From Candidatus Absconditabacteria bacterium (GTDB lineage Bacteria; Patescibacteriota; Gracilibacteria; Absconditabacterales; Absconditicoccaceae): DNA of 64,000 bases. Shown in pieces: positions 43,405-54,543 of this stretch. Each line of letters opens with the position of its first letter. The first letter of the stretch is position 1. Under the pieces are notes generated by a model. It searched no databases. It worked only from the letters and a program-made list of their open reading frames with translations, and was not told the origin of the DNA. The stretch lies in assembly GCA_028693445.1 (NCBI GenBank), contig JAQUVI010000004.1, forward strand, positions 1 through 64,000. The letters are read 5' to 3'. The position numbers and the translations under genes are program-made.

Positions 43405-46400
43405 TTAAATATCAGGATTGTTTTTTAAAAACTCTATAGAATATTGGTTTATATCAAAATTTTGTATTGGTTTATTGTTTTTATTATACAACATATTGTT
43501 TATATTAGAATTTTCATCAATATTTGTTATTTTATAAAAGTGTAGTGGTAAATTTAATTCTGTTTGTCCACAAATCCCATTTTCTAACAATATTCTAATC
43601 TGCTCACTAGTAAATCACACTTTACTCAAAATATCCACTCTAGCTCTAATTTGAGAAAAATTTAGATTATAAATAGTTCCGTCTTGGTTGTGAGCTTCTA
43701 AGATTGCTTGTTCTTGTGCTGGAGTAATATCTCCGATAAGTTCTTTGGCTTTTGCTATTCTCGCTTCAGTAGAAAGAGTTGCGTTGGCTTTGACAATTTT
43801 TGGATCGATAGAAATATTATTTAATCTATACTCCTCTGTCTGAGTCAATAAATAATACTCATTTAGGAGATAAAAATTTTCATCTATAGATAAATCTTGT
43901 TGGAGTAGTTTTTGTTCCAAAGCTATTTTATCTTGTTTTAGTTGCTCTATTGATTCTTGAGATCAATCTGATTTGTATTTTTTTATACGTTCTTTTATAT
44001 TTCTACTTTCTGATATAATTTCGCCTTTTTGTTCTAATGAGCTTTTATTGTATTTTTGTTGGTTTTTTATGTTTTCTATTTTGAAAACTACAACTTTCTG
44101 AAGATGAGTGACTGCATCAACATACTGTTTATGTAATACATGGTTGGGGTTTTTATAGCGGTCTGACTCTTTCAGAGATTCTATCATTCTTTGAGTTTTT
44201 GTTTTTGATATTTGTTTTCAAATTATAAAATTAATTATCTTTTCAAAAACAGTTGTTTTTTTTCAAATATTTTCTTGAGCAGAAAGTGCATCAATATAAT
44301 CATCAATTCTTTTCGCAACTTTGAGTTTTTTTGCGGTTTCTCAAAATTCTTTCTCAAGATCTGTTACTAGTAAATCTTCTGCATAAGGTATATATCCTTC
44401 TGAAGTCAAAAAACGTATTTTTTTACCATCAATATCAACTTCTTCTATATAATCTTCATTTAAATTAATTTCAAATATACCTTTACCATCTTCAATAAAC
44501 ATTTCTCTATTTATAGAAACCTTATTATCTCAAACTGTTGTCAATCAATCATATGTTATTCTAAGCTCTTTTGTGTTTATTTTTTCTTGAATTTCTGATT
44601 CAGATATTATTTCTTCTTGTCTAATTTTGTGAGTAAATTTTAAATTTTTAATTTTTCACTCTGATTCTAGTTGTTTTAGTTTTGTTATCATTTGTTGAAT
44701 TTTCTGCGGATGGTTTTCTATTGCATAATCTATATCTCATGGAACTTTTGTGTCTTGTGAAAATGCATAACCTGTTTTATTTACATGATTTATATTTCAT
44801 AAAATATCCAAATCTTCTACAATAGATTGTTTAAAAGCTTGTATTGTTATCTTTTTTTGTTGTTCTATGGAAAAAGAATCCCGGTTTGTTTCAGCACCAT
44901 TTTTGTCATATAAACCATATTCATGTTTATTATTTATTATAGGAAGTTGAGCTTCCTTTTCGTAAAGTTTTTCATAAATTGATAATCGTTTTATTGGTTG
45001 AGATCATAAATATCACAATGCAAATAAATCTCTCACCTGCTCTGATTTGATACTTCAATTTTCTATAAATGGTTTTAATATTTCCATTTTTTGTCTAATT
45101 TGAGCTTGAGTATAATTATATACACCAGCACTATATTCTGGATTTTTTCAAATTTCTGATTGTCAGATTTTGTGGGCATCCAAAAGAGCATTTAATAATT
45201 GTTCATTTTGTGAGTTTATTTCCAATCATAAATGTTTAGCAATTGCTTCTTTTCTATCTTGCTCTGTCAAAACGCTGTTTTCTATAACTGTTTTTGGATT
45301 ATATTTTAGGTTTTTTCATTCTTTTCGACCATATAAATCATTCATGGTTTCAAATGATAAATGGAAAAGCTTATCAAAAAACGTTATGTTTTTTTGAAGT
45401 TGATCAGCAATCAAATGTCATGACCAGAAAAAAAGGTTTGGATCTATTCAAAGTTTTGATATAGCGGCAACTCAAACAAGTTTTGTAAGATTAATTCCCC
45501 AACTTTTTGCCTTATCTTGAAATAATTTTTGAAATTCTTTATCTCATGGTTTTCATAAATTGTTTTTCATTTGTACATATGATTTATAGAGATCTACTAA
45601 TTGATGACCAAAAATCATTTTACACTCATGTAAAAAATGTTTTATATTATCCACAACATACTTTCAAGCGTCACTTATTATTTCTAATTCTGTTTTACCA
45701 TGAAGACCCAATAATATAGTACCTATTTTCAATTGTACTTTATCAAAAATATTTAAATCTGATTCTGTATTTGTATCTAGATTTTGATCAATATTAGTAT
45801 CATCAAAAATATTTTGATCTTGTTCTATTTGAGTTGATGTGGATTCTATTTCTGGGTTGCTATTTAGATTTTCTTGGGTCGTTTCAGAATTATTATCTAC
45901 AATAAAACTAAATGAATCATTTCATTTTCTAACTTGGATTTCGTTATTTGTGTTCTTTATAATCAAAAATCAATTATGTTTGAGGTATTTCTCAAAACTC
46001 ATTTTCCCGTTTCATGGTTCTGTATTTTTTATTATTGCATGATCTCATTTAAATTCAAATCCGTATAATTGATTCAGAATATCTCAATTATCTTGTGAAA
46101 AGATCCTTATTGATTCTGGTTTTGTAGATGGTGAAAATACCATAACATTTTCTCTTTCAATATTTATTCATTTTTTTGTTGTGTAAGAAACTTTCTTTGA
46201 TACTATTACGACTCATCAATCGATTTTTATATCATATTCTAATTCTGAATATGTTTTTTGTAAAGATTCTAAAACTTGTTTTTGGTCTAGGCTACTATTA
46301 TAATCAAAAGCTGATATTACTTTATTTCAATTAACTAATGTGTTTTGGCTGTTTTGTGTTACTTGTAAGTTTATTCATGTTTTGTTTTTGACTTCATAGT

Positions 46401-48711
46401 TAACCTTTCATCAATCTAAACAATTATATATAGAAGCAGCATATCAAAGAACTGGATGTATTCTTTCCATACTATTTTCCATAGCTTCTTCTATGGATTC
46501 TTCTCATAACTCTTGAAAGTATTTTTTGAGAAATTGATTTATTCATTTTTTTTCTGCAAGATTTATTGTATGTGGGTTCATTTTTGGAAATTTACTTGTA
46601 ATATTTACCACGATTTTTTCTAATTTATTTAAATCTTTTCCTGTTGTTGCTAATTTATTTAAATATCATCAAACAACTTTTCAAGTTCACATAAGAACAA
46701 AAGTTGTAGCTGCTCAAATAGCAAAGTTTTTACCATATTGTTTTAAAACATCTAATCATTCTATTTTTTCATATTTACCAGTTTCTGGGTTAAATATTTC
46801 TTCTGAAGAAAAATATCTTCCAAGCATTGTAGAATTATCAAATTCTTCTCAATAAACTGATTTACCTAGTTGTGTAGAGGCTATGGCTCAAACTTCATTT
46901 CAAATCATTCATCACAAACTACCTGCCATAGCACTTACTCAAAGGGCAACAACTCATGATCACAATCATCATGTTGCTCATATTACAACTATTGCACCTA
47001 CAGCAAAAGCTATAGAACTCATTATCACTAATCAATCTTTTATAAACCATTTTTTGAAACTATCTGGATCAAAATCACCAGATTCTAATCTTTGTTTTAT
47101 TCCATCTACCACTTTGTTAATATTGGCAAATTGAGTAAAAACTGTCCCAATATTATTTATTGTAGATTTCAATCTTTCATCTACTGGTTCAATTCTTTCT
47201 ATAATAGCATTATATTTTACTAATTTTGGAAATATTTGTTCATATTGTTCAATAACTTTATTATGAATAGATAATATATCAGATCTTGATTTATTTATTT
47301 TTATGGCCGCGTTTTTTAGTCTATCAGAAGCTTCTTTTGTGAGATTTCATTCACCGCAAATACTTTGTAGTTCGTTAAATTCTGATAACAAAGGAAACAT
47401 TTCCTTACTGATATCCTCAATAAATTTAATATCTGGATCATTTTTTATTATTTCGGATATCTCTCTATTTGCTTGATTATTATCCTTTAATTTTTCTCAA
47501 TTATAGTTTTTATAATAATTTTCCAAAACAATATTATAATCTTTATTAATTATTTTTTGAAAATTAGTATATTTTTTTTCTGTTTGAGGTTCTTGAAAAT
47601 ATTTATTTATAGCATCTTTTATTTCTTTTGGTAAATTATCTGATCATAAATCATAATATATTTCTATTAAAAAATTTTTAATTTCAGATTTTGTTTTATT
47701 CTGATTTAAATTTATTTTATATAAATCAGTATAATATTTTTGTTTATTGCTTATCAAATCTAACGTATATACTTTTTGGAATTCATTTTGAAGTTGAATT
47801 ATTTCTGATTTCAATAAATCTCTTTTCTCAAATAATTTTCTTATGTTTGTTTCAATTCTTTTTGATTTTTCATCTACTTCTTTGTATCAATAAGTAGATA
47901 TTGTTCATCTTCTCGCAGCACTAGCATCAGCTCATAGTAAAAGTATTTTCTGTCAATAACTTGGATTATCTATCAAAAGTTTATTGATCTCTATATTTAT
48001 TTTATTTAATTCTTCATTCTTGCCTACTATTTCGGTACTAATTTTTTGAGTTTTTTCACTTAATACCTGGCTCTCTTTGGTTATATTTTCATAATATGTT
48101 TTTATATTCCTTTGCCAAATCAAAATATCTAAAGTTTTATTTATTTCTTTAATTTCATCTGCACTTCAATTAATTAATTGTCAAAAAGAATTAACCAATA
48201 AATTATCTTTCTCATTTTCCGTTAATTGGAAGTCTTTACTTTTTTCATTGAAATGACCAAATCTTTGAATTAATCATTTTATATAAGAATTTATTGTATT
48301 TATATTTATTTGTTGTTTACTATTTTTCCATATATTATAATATATTATTTTTGTGTTTTTACTAAAATCTTTTGACACCATATCAAGAATTTTAGAAAAA
48401 TTTTCAGGAATGTCTATAATTTCTTTTATCTTATTTTTCTTATCTAAATCACTTTCTCCTAATAATTTATCCCATAGATCCAATATTTGTATATCACTTT
48501 CTAAAATTTCTGCTTGTGATAAAATTTTATCTATGGCATCATTCAAAGAGTTTTCCAGAGAAGATAACAAATCAGATTTTTCTTGTTGTTGTAATGTTTT
48601 TTTTATTGCTTGTATATTTTCGTCTGTTCGAGAAAAATCTTGGATTTCTTGTAAATCGATCTTATTATTAGAATTATTTTTATCTATTTTTTTTAATATT
48701 TCTTCTGTCAT
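43405..48711 (-). CDS. Giant 1768-residue protein with Gly-rich membrane region and nucleotidyltransferase-like domain
   Basis: I read the frame codon by codon: no TAA or TAG from the ATG at 48711 to the TAA at 43405. Residues 1-535 are long charged helices. Residues about 540-620 are a hydrophobic glycine-rich stretch (MSSIAFAVGAIVVIGATGG and onward), many of its Gly being TGA, with a second hydrophobic segment near 650-675. A D/N/Q-rich linker lies about 935-980. Residues 1295-1475 resemble nucleotidyltransferases of AbiEii type: SQDTKVPGDIDYAIE, then FEINL and a late SEGYIPYAEDLLVTDLEKEF with KVAKRIDDYIDAL. The rest is helical. No signal peptide. It heads the alarmone genes; a polymorphic toxin or surface effector is inferred. 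Confidence 0.8.
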
Positions 48712-48714
48712 CTC

Positions 48715-49014
48715 TTATATATCAGATAAAAGCTGGTCTAATTTCTCCTCAGATATTTGATCATCGGATTCCATATTTTTGATTTGTTGGATTTTTTCTA
48801 GTCATTTTTGGATTTTTTGCTTTTGTTCTTGCTTTTTGATGGATTTTATAGATTTTGAAATTATAGTTAGAACGCCATCTATCGTCTTCTCGTCTACATA
48901 ACTACTTTGTATCAAAGCTAAAATCCCTGGAACCAAATCCCAGTGTGATTCAAGTTTTTTTAGTACTTGAATAAGTAATATTTTTTTATCTATAATTTGT
49001 TTTTTTTGATTCAT
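48715..49014 (-). CDS. 99-residue helical protein preceding the giant gene
   Basis: Begins MNQKKQIIDKKILLIQVLKK; then HWDLVPGILALIQSSYVDEK, TIDGVLTIISKSIKSIKK and an acidic end. Entirely helical, soluble. Its TAA is three bases before the giant gene's ATG and in the same frame, so the two are translationally coupled. It may be an adaptor or chaperone for the giant protein (position only). First gene of the operon. Confidence 0.7.
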
Positions 49015-49150
49015 ATAAATATTTGGAATAATAAAGTTTATAACTCAATTATAACTGATTTTTTTTTAAAAAAAAATCTATCTATATTCTGATAGACTTT
49101 GGTGGTTGACATTTTTATTGTTTTTGATGTAAAAATAAAAATTTGAGTAA

Positions 49151-49180
49151 TAAAAAAAGGAGCTACTATATTTCGCTCCC
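49151..49180 (-). terminator. Terminator after the 95-residue cassette gene
   Basis: GGAGC / GCTCC hairpin followed by seven T on the minus strand. Confidence 0.75.
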
Positions 49181-49201
49181 TGTTGGTTAATGTAATTTAA
49201 A

Positions 49202-49489
49202 CTATGCGGCTATTAAGCCATGGAATTCTGCATAAATAATATTCAGTTTTTCCCATTCTTTGGGCTTTACTCGTCCCTTGAATGAGACTTTTGTGAAAGA
49301 TGAATTTAAACTAACCGCCTTGTTTGCCAAGCCGGTATAAGTAGCAGGATCTTCTTTTTTTAAGTCCTTGAACTTATTTACAACCGACATAACATCGCTT
49401 TTTTCGATGGTTTTTTTATTCATCAATCGATTAAACATAAATTTTAGCTCAGATTCGAGCTGAACTTTACGTGAAGAATAGTTTCCCAT
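49202..49489 (-). CDS. UGA-free orphan protein (95 residues)
   Basis: Begins MGNYSSRKVQLESELKFMFN; helical, with KKTIEKSDVMSVVNKFKDL and the end IIYAEFHGLIAA. Four glycines, all GGN. It has its own promoter (TTGCTA, 16 bases, TATAAA at 49515-49542), an A/C-rich leader and a terminator. Codon use (GCC, GGC) is richer in GC than in neighbours. Function unknown. Confidence 0.7.
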   Translation of the reverse strand: MGNYSSRKVQLESELKFMFNRLMNKKTIEKSDVMSVVNKFKDLKKEDPATYTGLANKAVSLNSSFTKVSFKGRVKPKEWEKLNIIYAEFHGLIAA

Positions 49490-49514
49490 ATTTGTTTTGT
49501 TTTAGATTTATTGT

Positions 49515-49542
49515 TTTATATGTATTTATTACAAAATAGCAA
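49515..49542 (-). promoter_or_regulatory. Promoter of the 95-residue gene
   Basis: TTGCTA, 16-base spacer, TATAAA on the minus strand. Confidence 0.55.
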
Positions 49543-49604
49543 TATATTTTTGATTTTTTGTTTTATTTTATTGGTTGCATTTATTGAGTGAAAGTTTAAT
49601 AATG

Positions 49605-49660
49605 ATTTAGATTGCCACGTCCCCGCCTGGCGGGTCCTCCAGTGACAGATAACTTCGAAA
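49605..49660. repeat. GC-rich palindromic element upstream of rsmI
   Basis: GATTGCCACGTC followed by CCCGCCTGGCGGG and CTCCAGTGACA. It shares TTGCCACGTC with the element at 56284 and is non-coding. Likely a relic of the same repeat family. Confidence 0.55.
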
Positions 49661-49697
49661 TTATAAACTATAAACTTTTAACTATAAATTCATAAAA

Positions 49698-50369
49698 ATG
49701 CTATACTTTATCCCGACACCTATCTGAAATAAGGAAGATATCACTCTCAGAGCTTTGCGTATGCTCAAAGAATTGAAATATTTGCTGTGCGAAGATACGA
49801 GGACAACAATGAAATTGTTGCAGATGTATGAAATAGATTTTTCTGATAAAAAATTATCTTCGCTAACTAGTTTCACCGATCAAGGCAAAATGAATCATTA
49901 TCTAAATATTTTAAAAGAATATGATGTATGAATTGTCTCTGAAGCAGGCACTCCTTGACTATCTGATCCATGAAAGAGCCTTATACAATTATGTAATGAG
50001 CAAAAGCTACCTTATACGATTTTGCCTTGAGCCAATGCATTGGTACCTGCAGTCGTAGGTGCTGGTTTTGATACTTCATCGTTTGTATATATTTGATTTA
50101 TTCCACAAAAAAAAGGAAGACAAACAGCTTTAAAAAACGCTATAAAATCTGAGATACCTGTGTTTTTTTATGAATCTGTGCATAGAGTAGAAAAACTTTT
50201 TCGTGAATTAGAAGAATTATGATTTGATGGAAAAATAAGTATGAGTAGAGAAATTAGCAAAATGTTCGAACAACAAGTGACCTGAACTTTGGAAGAAATA
50301 AACCAAATGATAAAAAACAAACAGATTTCTATTAAATGAGAATTTGTAATTGGATTGTCTTCAGAATAA
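49698..50369 (+). CDS. rsmI: 16S rRNA (cytidine-1402-2'-O)-methyltransferase RsmI
   Basis: 223 residues. Tetrapyrrole-methylase fold. Motifs: LYFIPTPIGNKEDITLRAL, LCEDTRTTMKLL, IVSEAGTPGLSDPG and LPGANALVPAVVGAGF, ending with IKGEFVIGLS. It methylates C1402 of 16S rRNA with S-adenosylmethionine. Gly in TPIGN and TPGLS is TGA. Its stop is directly adjacent to the stop of the convergent lipoprotein gene. Confidence 0.94.
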
Positions 50370-51767
50370 TTACTTTCTTTTCTTATTTTGTTTTATAAAA
50401 ATTTTGGTTCTTTCGTGATTGTATTTTAATTTGTTGTGATAATCATATTTTTTGTAATCTCAGCCATTATATCTTTTTGCAACTTTTTCGTATGTATTGT
50501 AATCTAGTGGAAAATAATCACTTAATTTTTGTCATTTTTCTGCTACTTTTTCAGCTCGAAAAGCTATAAATAATTTGGTTGCATTTTTGGGATGATATGA
50601 TTCTCATTCTGTCATTTTTAAATTAATTCTAGCTTTGAATCATGGATGTCACGGTGTCATAAGGATATGAAAATAAGAAAAAGAAAATGACTGATTTTTG
50701 CCTCATTCTCGACGATGTAATTCAAACTCCCCTATATTATTTTCTCAATATGAAGAAGATTCATTATAAGCAAAAGCCAATAAAGCTTCCAAAAATTCCT
50801 CCCTTGTTGCAGTTCTAAGTAAATCTTTGACTATAGGTCAATAATATGGATGGTTTTCCATTTCTTTAATTGCTTGCTGTGCATAATAAGCAAAGTCTTG
50901 AATTTCCATAATTCTTTCTGACTTTGGCGTTGGAATTGGAATAAAAAACTTTCAATTTTCAATAGCTGATTTTGATATCTTTGCTATGTCTATAGGATTT
51001 ATATTAAATGAGAATAATTTGTTTTTAAATTTTATTTCATTTTTTCAAACTTGTTCTGTACGTTGATAAATAGGATCTGTGAGATAAGAAAATTCATCTA
51101 TTTGAGAAAGTTTTGATATGATTTTATCAAAATCTATACAATGATTGATTTTTATTCAGTCCGAAACTATTGTATTGACAAAAAAATCATCTTTTTGTAC
51201 AACATAAAAAGTCAATCAAGCATCTTGTTTCAACGTTATTTTTTCTTTTTTACCATCTATAATAATCTCTTTTTCTATTGTCACAACTCCTGATCATTTT
51301 TCATTTTTTGATCGATATTTATAGTTATCTGGTTTTGAAAAATTATAATTATAATCTGATTCTTTTTTTTTGTATTTTTGTACTTTTATATACAAAGTCT
51401 CTCATATTTGAAATTTTTGATCTGATTTGATTTCATTTTGATTTTTGTCCAAAATATTTCTACTTCATGTTTCTACAAAAATATCACTATTTTCTTTGTC
51501 TATAATATTAAAATTTCTAGCAACAAGTAAAGGGTATTCTCATTTTTTTATCGTATATTTGTAAATATTCCATGTCTCTCAACCTTTATTTTGTTTATCA
51601 ACCAACTCAAAATCACCCAATTGTTTTGGCGTTTCTTTTTCTTTTTCTCCGCAACTAGAAAAGGTTAACATCAAAGCAAGACTTGTTGCTGTAATTAGAT
51701 GCTTATACCCTTTGGGTATATTTCTTATTTTTTCTAAAATTGAATTATTTATATTTTGTTTGTTCAT
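50370..51767 (-). CDS. Lipoprotein with LysM-like region
   Basis: 465 residues. Signal peptide with lipobox ALMLTFSSC (Cys about residue 39). Residues about 60-130 (WNIYKYTIKKGEYPLLVARN to ETLYIKVQK) have the rhythm of a LysM peptidoglycan-binding domain (tentative). The C-terminal half (SSYGENNIGEFELHRREGG, FSFSYFHILMTPGHPGF) is of unknown type. It should be an anchored envelope protein. Many TGA glycines. Confidence 0.65.
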
Positions 51768-51788
51768 ATGTTTTTAATATTTTAAAAA

Positions 51789-52304
51789 CTAAGCTTCTTC
51801 TAATAATTTTATCAATAGAAGATAAAAAACATAAGTCAATTCAGGGTTCTTATTGTTTTCAAATAAAACTTCTTTTGACTCTTTATTTCATTCTTTTAAT
51901 ATTAAAAACAAAGATCAATTAATCGCTTTACTATGTTTATATAATTTAATTAGAGAACGTTTAATATGATTCTTATTTTTGTAAATAGGAGTCATTTTGT
52001 ATAATCAATAATTGCGTTTTGGAAAATTTTCTTTGAAAGAAGGAAAATATTCGTCTAATATTTTATCTAAATCTTCTTTTTGGTATCAATTATCAAGAGT
52101 ATCTACATATTTATCGAATTCTTTCATAATTTTTGGCAATTCTGGATTTTTTCTAAAATTCAAAAAATATTTATGGTATCATACCATTTCTTCATCAAGC
52201 CGTTTAATATCTGTTTTACTTAATCTATCTTCTTCCCATGATAAACGATTTTTTGTTATTTCTAAATTTTCTTCATCAGTTAGAGGTCTTTTAATTAAAG
52301 TCAT
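51789..52304 (-). CDS. Unrecognised 171-residue protein
   Basis: Begins MTLIKRPLTDEENLEITKNR; helical and charged with many aromatics, ending LLLIKLLEEA. In-frame TGA confirms reading beyond the standard code. A TTGACA box lies upstream (near 52360) opposite the phospholipase gene start, so the two genes are divergent. No family recognised. Confidence 0.65.
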
Positions 52305-52368
52305 TTTAACTTGAAAAAATATAAAACAATTTTTATAATTATAAACAACTTTTAGTTTTTGTCAAATA

Positions 52369-53385
52369 ATGAAAAAACAACAGAAAATTGTTTTGTGATG
52401 GATAGGCGTTATTGTTTTTTTTATAGCTTTGGGGAGTTGATTTGGGGGGATTAGGTTTGAGCAGAAAGCGAAACCGGAAATCTTTTCCCCAAGTGAAAAT
52501 CGCTCTCAAATCCAAAATATTACATGAAAAATATTTGTCTCCCCTACCGATATAGGGTTTATTTTGGATATTTTTGGCAAAGCAAAAACAAATCTTTATC
52601 TACAAACTTATGAATTTACGGAAAAAAGAATTAGAGCTTTGTTTAAACAACTCTTGGAAAATAATGTAAATATTAAGCTTATTATGGAAGACAAAAAATA
52701 CCAACAATTCAAAAATACCTTCAAAGAAATTCAAAGTTTATTTAGTTGATATGATAATTTCCAAATAAAATCAGATAAACAAATGAAAACGACGTATGTT
52801 CATGCCAAATTTGCATTGATAGATAGTGGATTTTTGATTCAAACAGCAAATCTGACGCATTCAACATTTGCAACAAATCGTGAATATTTTTTCTACAGTC
52901 ATCATAGTTGAGTTTTCCAAAGTTTGGCTACTATTTTTGATAAGGATTGGAAAGGTGAGACTATTCGTTATAGCGATATTCATCCAAATCTTTTGGTATG
53001 TCCTGTAAATTGTAGAGCTGTTTTGGAAAATTTGATAGAGTCGGCGAAAAGTTCAATTATCATAGAAAACCAATATATCGAAGATCCTCGCCTCCTTTTA
53101 CTTTTGGGAGATAAGATATCAACTCTTTGAACCTGAAATATCCATATCCAGCTCCCCGACACCGACAAAAACAAACTTCTCCAACAACAATTATGAAAAC
53201 CTATTGTAACATTAATCAAAAAACCTTATATCCATGCAAAAATGATGCTAATAGATAATCATATTCTTTATCTTTGAAGTATAAATTTTTCTACAAATAG
53301 TATGGATAACAATAGAGAAATTTGAATTTTATTGACTGATTCAGAGATTATAAAACAATTTTTAGCATATTTTTATCAAAAATAA
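52369..53385 (+). CDS. Phospholipase D-family protein with two HKD motifs
   Basis: 338 residues. An N-terminal membrane anchor (KIVLGWIGVIVFFIALGSGF) precedes two PLD halves: YVHAKFALIDSGFLIQTANL with STFATNREYFF, and YIHAKMMLIDNHILYLGSIN with SMDNNREIGI. Both show H-x-K and the following Asp. Such proteins act on phospholipids or nucleic acids outside the cytoplasmic face; the true substrate is unknown. Confidence 0.88.
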
Positions 53386-53389
53386 TTGT

Positions 53390-53417
53390 TTGACTTTTTT
53401 CTTTTGTTCTTTATAGT
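53390..53417 (+). promoter_or_regulatory. Promoter of the 128-residue gene
   Basis: TTGACT, 16-base spacer, TATAGT; the leader is A/C-rich. Confidence 0.65.
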
Positions 53418-53457
53418 ATTTTCTGTGAACTAAAAAAAAACTAAAAAACAAAACATT

Positions 53458-53844
53458 ATGAAAAAAACTATCTTTGTTTTTTTGAGTATTATATGCTTTA
53501 CAAAAGCATATGCTCAAAAACAGGATTTACTACAAACTTTAATAACCAATATCCAATCGAAAGACATAGTAGTGGTTGGATGCTTGGTTAATGAGGAGTA
53601 TCCTGAAGAATCAATGCCATTTGTAAAGAAAATGGCTGTAGAAACTAGTAATCTTTTTGCTTTCATTATGTCAGATGCTTATTTAGATGAAAGTAAAATT
53701 ATTTGTAGAGATGTAATTATCTTTGATCGAACGACAAAACAATTCAAAGAATTTGTTTTAAATGGAAATCAAAAAAATCTCGATGAATTATTAAAAAAAC
53801 AACAAAATAAGGAGTTCCAATTTATCTGTGGAATTACTAATTGA
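53458..53844 (+). CDS. Exported orphan protein that appears to end at TGA (128 residues)
   Basis: A signal peptide (KKTIFVFLSIICFTKAYA) is followed by a small domain (DIVVVGCLVNEEYPEES, FAFIMSDAYLDE, IIFDRTTKQFKEFVL). Glycines are GGA only. The frame meets TGA at 53842-53844, six bases before a strong GC-rich terminator stem. Read with code 25 it would continue 20 codons through the terminator hairpin to TAA at 53905. I place the end at the TGA on structural grounds. It looks like a standard-code gene; the fold and function are unrecognised. Confidence 0.65.
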   Translation: MKKTIFVFLSIICFTKAYAQKQDLLQTLITNIQSKDIVVVGCLVNEEYPEESMPFVKKMAVETSNLFAFIMSDAYLDESKIICRDVIIFDRTTKQFKEFVLNGNQKNLDELLKKQQNKEFQFICGITN

Positions 53845-53849
53845 TACCT

Positions 53850-53880
53850 AGCCCTGCCTTTTTTAAAGGCAGGGCTTTCT
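53850..53880 (+). terminator. GC-rich terminator after the 128-residue gene
   Basis: AGCCCTGCCTTT / AAAGGCAGGGCT hairpin with a T-rich tail. It would be translated if TGA at 53842 were read as Gly. Confidence 0.85.
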
Positions 53881-53941
53881 TCTTGCAAAAATTATTGGAA
53901 TTTTTAATGTTATTGGGTTATTTTTAATATTGAAAAATCTT

Positions 53942-54526
53942 ATGGAAAAAATTTTATGAGTAGATCTGGATGAAGTTTTGGCAGAAACTGTAGATGAGGT
54001 ATTGAAACACAATAACTATATGATAAAATGACAAGCAATATACAAAGATGATATATCAGATTATTACTTATCCAATATGTCAAAATATAATTTAGTAAAA
54101 GAAGATGCTGTTGATTTTTTTTGGAGCGCTTTGAAATCTCCGACTAGAGAAAATATTCTTCCTGTAAAATGAGCCAAAGAAAAACTAATAGAACTAAAAG
54201 ATAATTGACGAAAAATAGTTGTAGTAACAGCTAGAAGAGAAGAAATATCAGAATATACAAAAAGTTGGTTAAATCGTTTCTATGATTGACTTATTGATGA
54301 TATTCTTTTTGCAAACCACTTCTCTGAAAATGAAGTACCAAAATCAACTCTATGCAAAAAAAATTGAATTCAAATAATGATAGAAGATAACCTTGATTTT
54401 GCTATGGAATTAGCTAGTTTTTGAGTTAAAGTATACTTAATTGATAAGCCATGGAATCGTCATTATAATTCACTCATTCATTTGTGAGTGCAGAAAGTAA
54501 ATAATTGGTCAGAAATATCTCTTTAG
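53942..54526 (+). CDS. HAD-superfamily 5'-nucleotidase (NT5C-like)
   Basis: 194 residues. HAD motifs: ILGVDLDEVLAETVDEVL (nucleophile Asp), IVVVTARREEISEYT, KSTLCKKNGIQIMIEDNLDF (motif III/IV with Asp pair). The length and layout fit (deoxy)ribonucleotidases of the NT5C/YorS type. It precedes dut by 17 bases, suggesting a shared role in nucleotide handling. Confidence 0.85.
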
Positions 54527-54543
54527 ATTTTTAATATATCACA

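Noticed and set aside
46883-47134. Plus-strand His/Thr-rich frame
   Set aside because: It is antisense to the Gly-rich membrane part of the giant gene; its odd composition follows from that.
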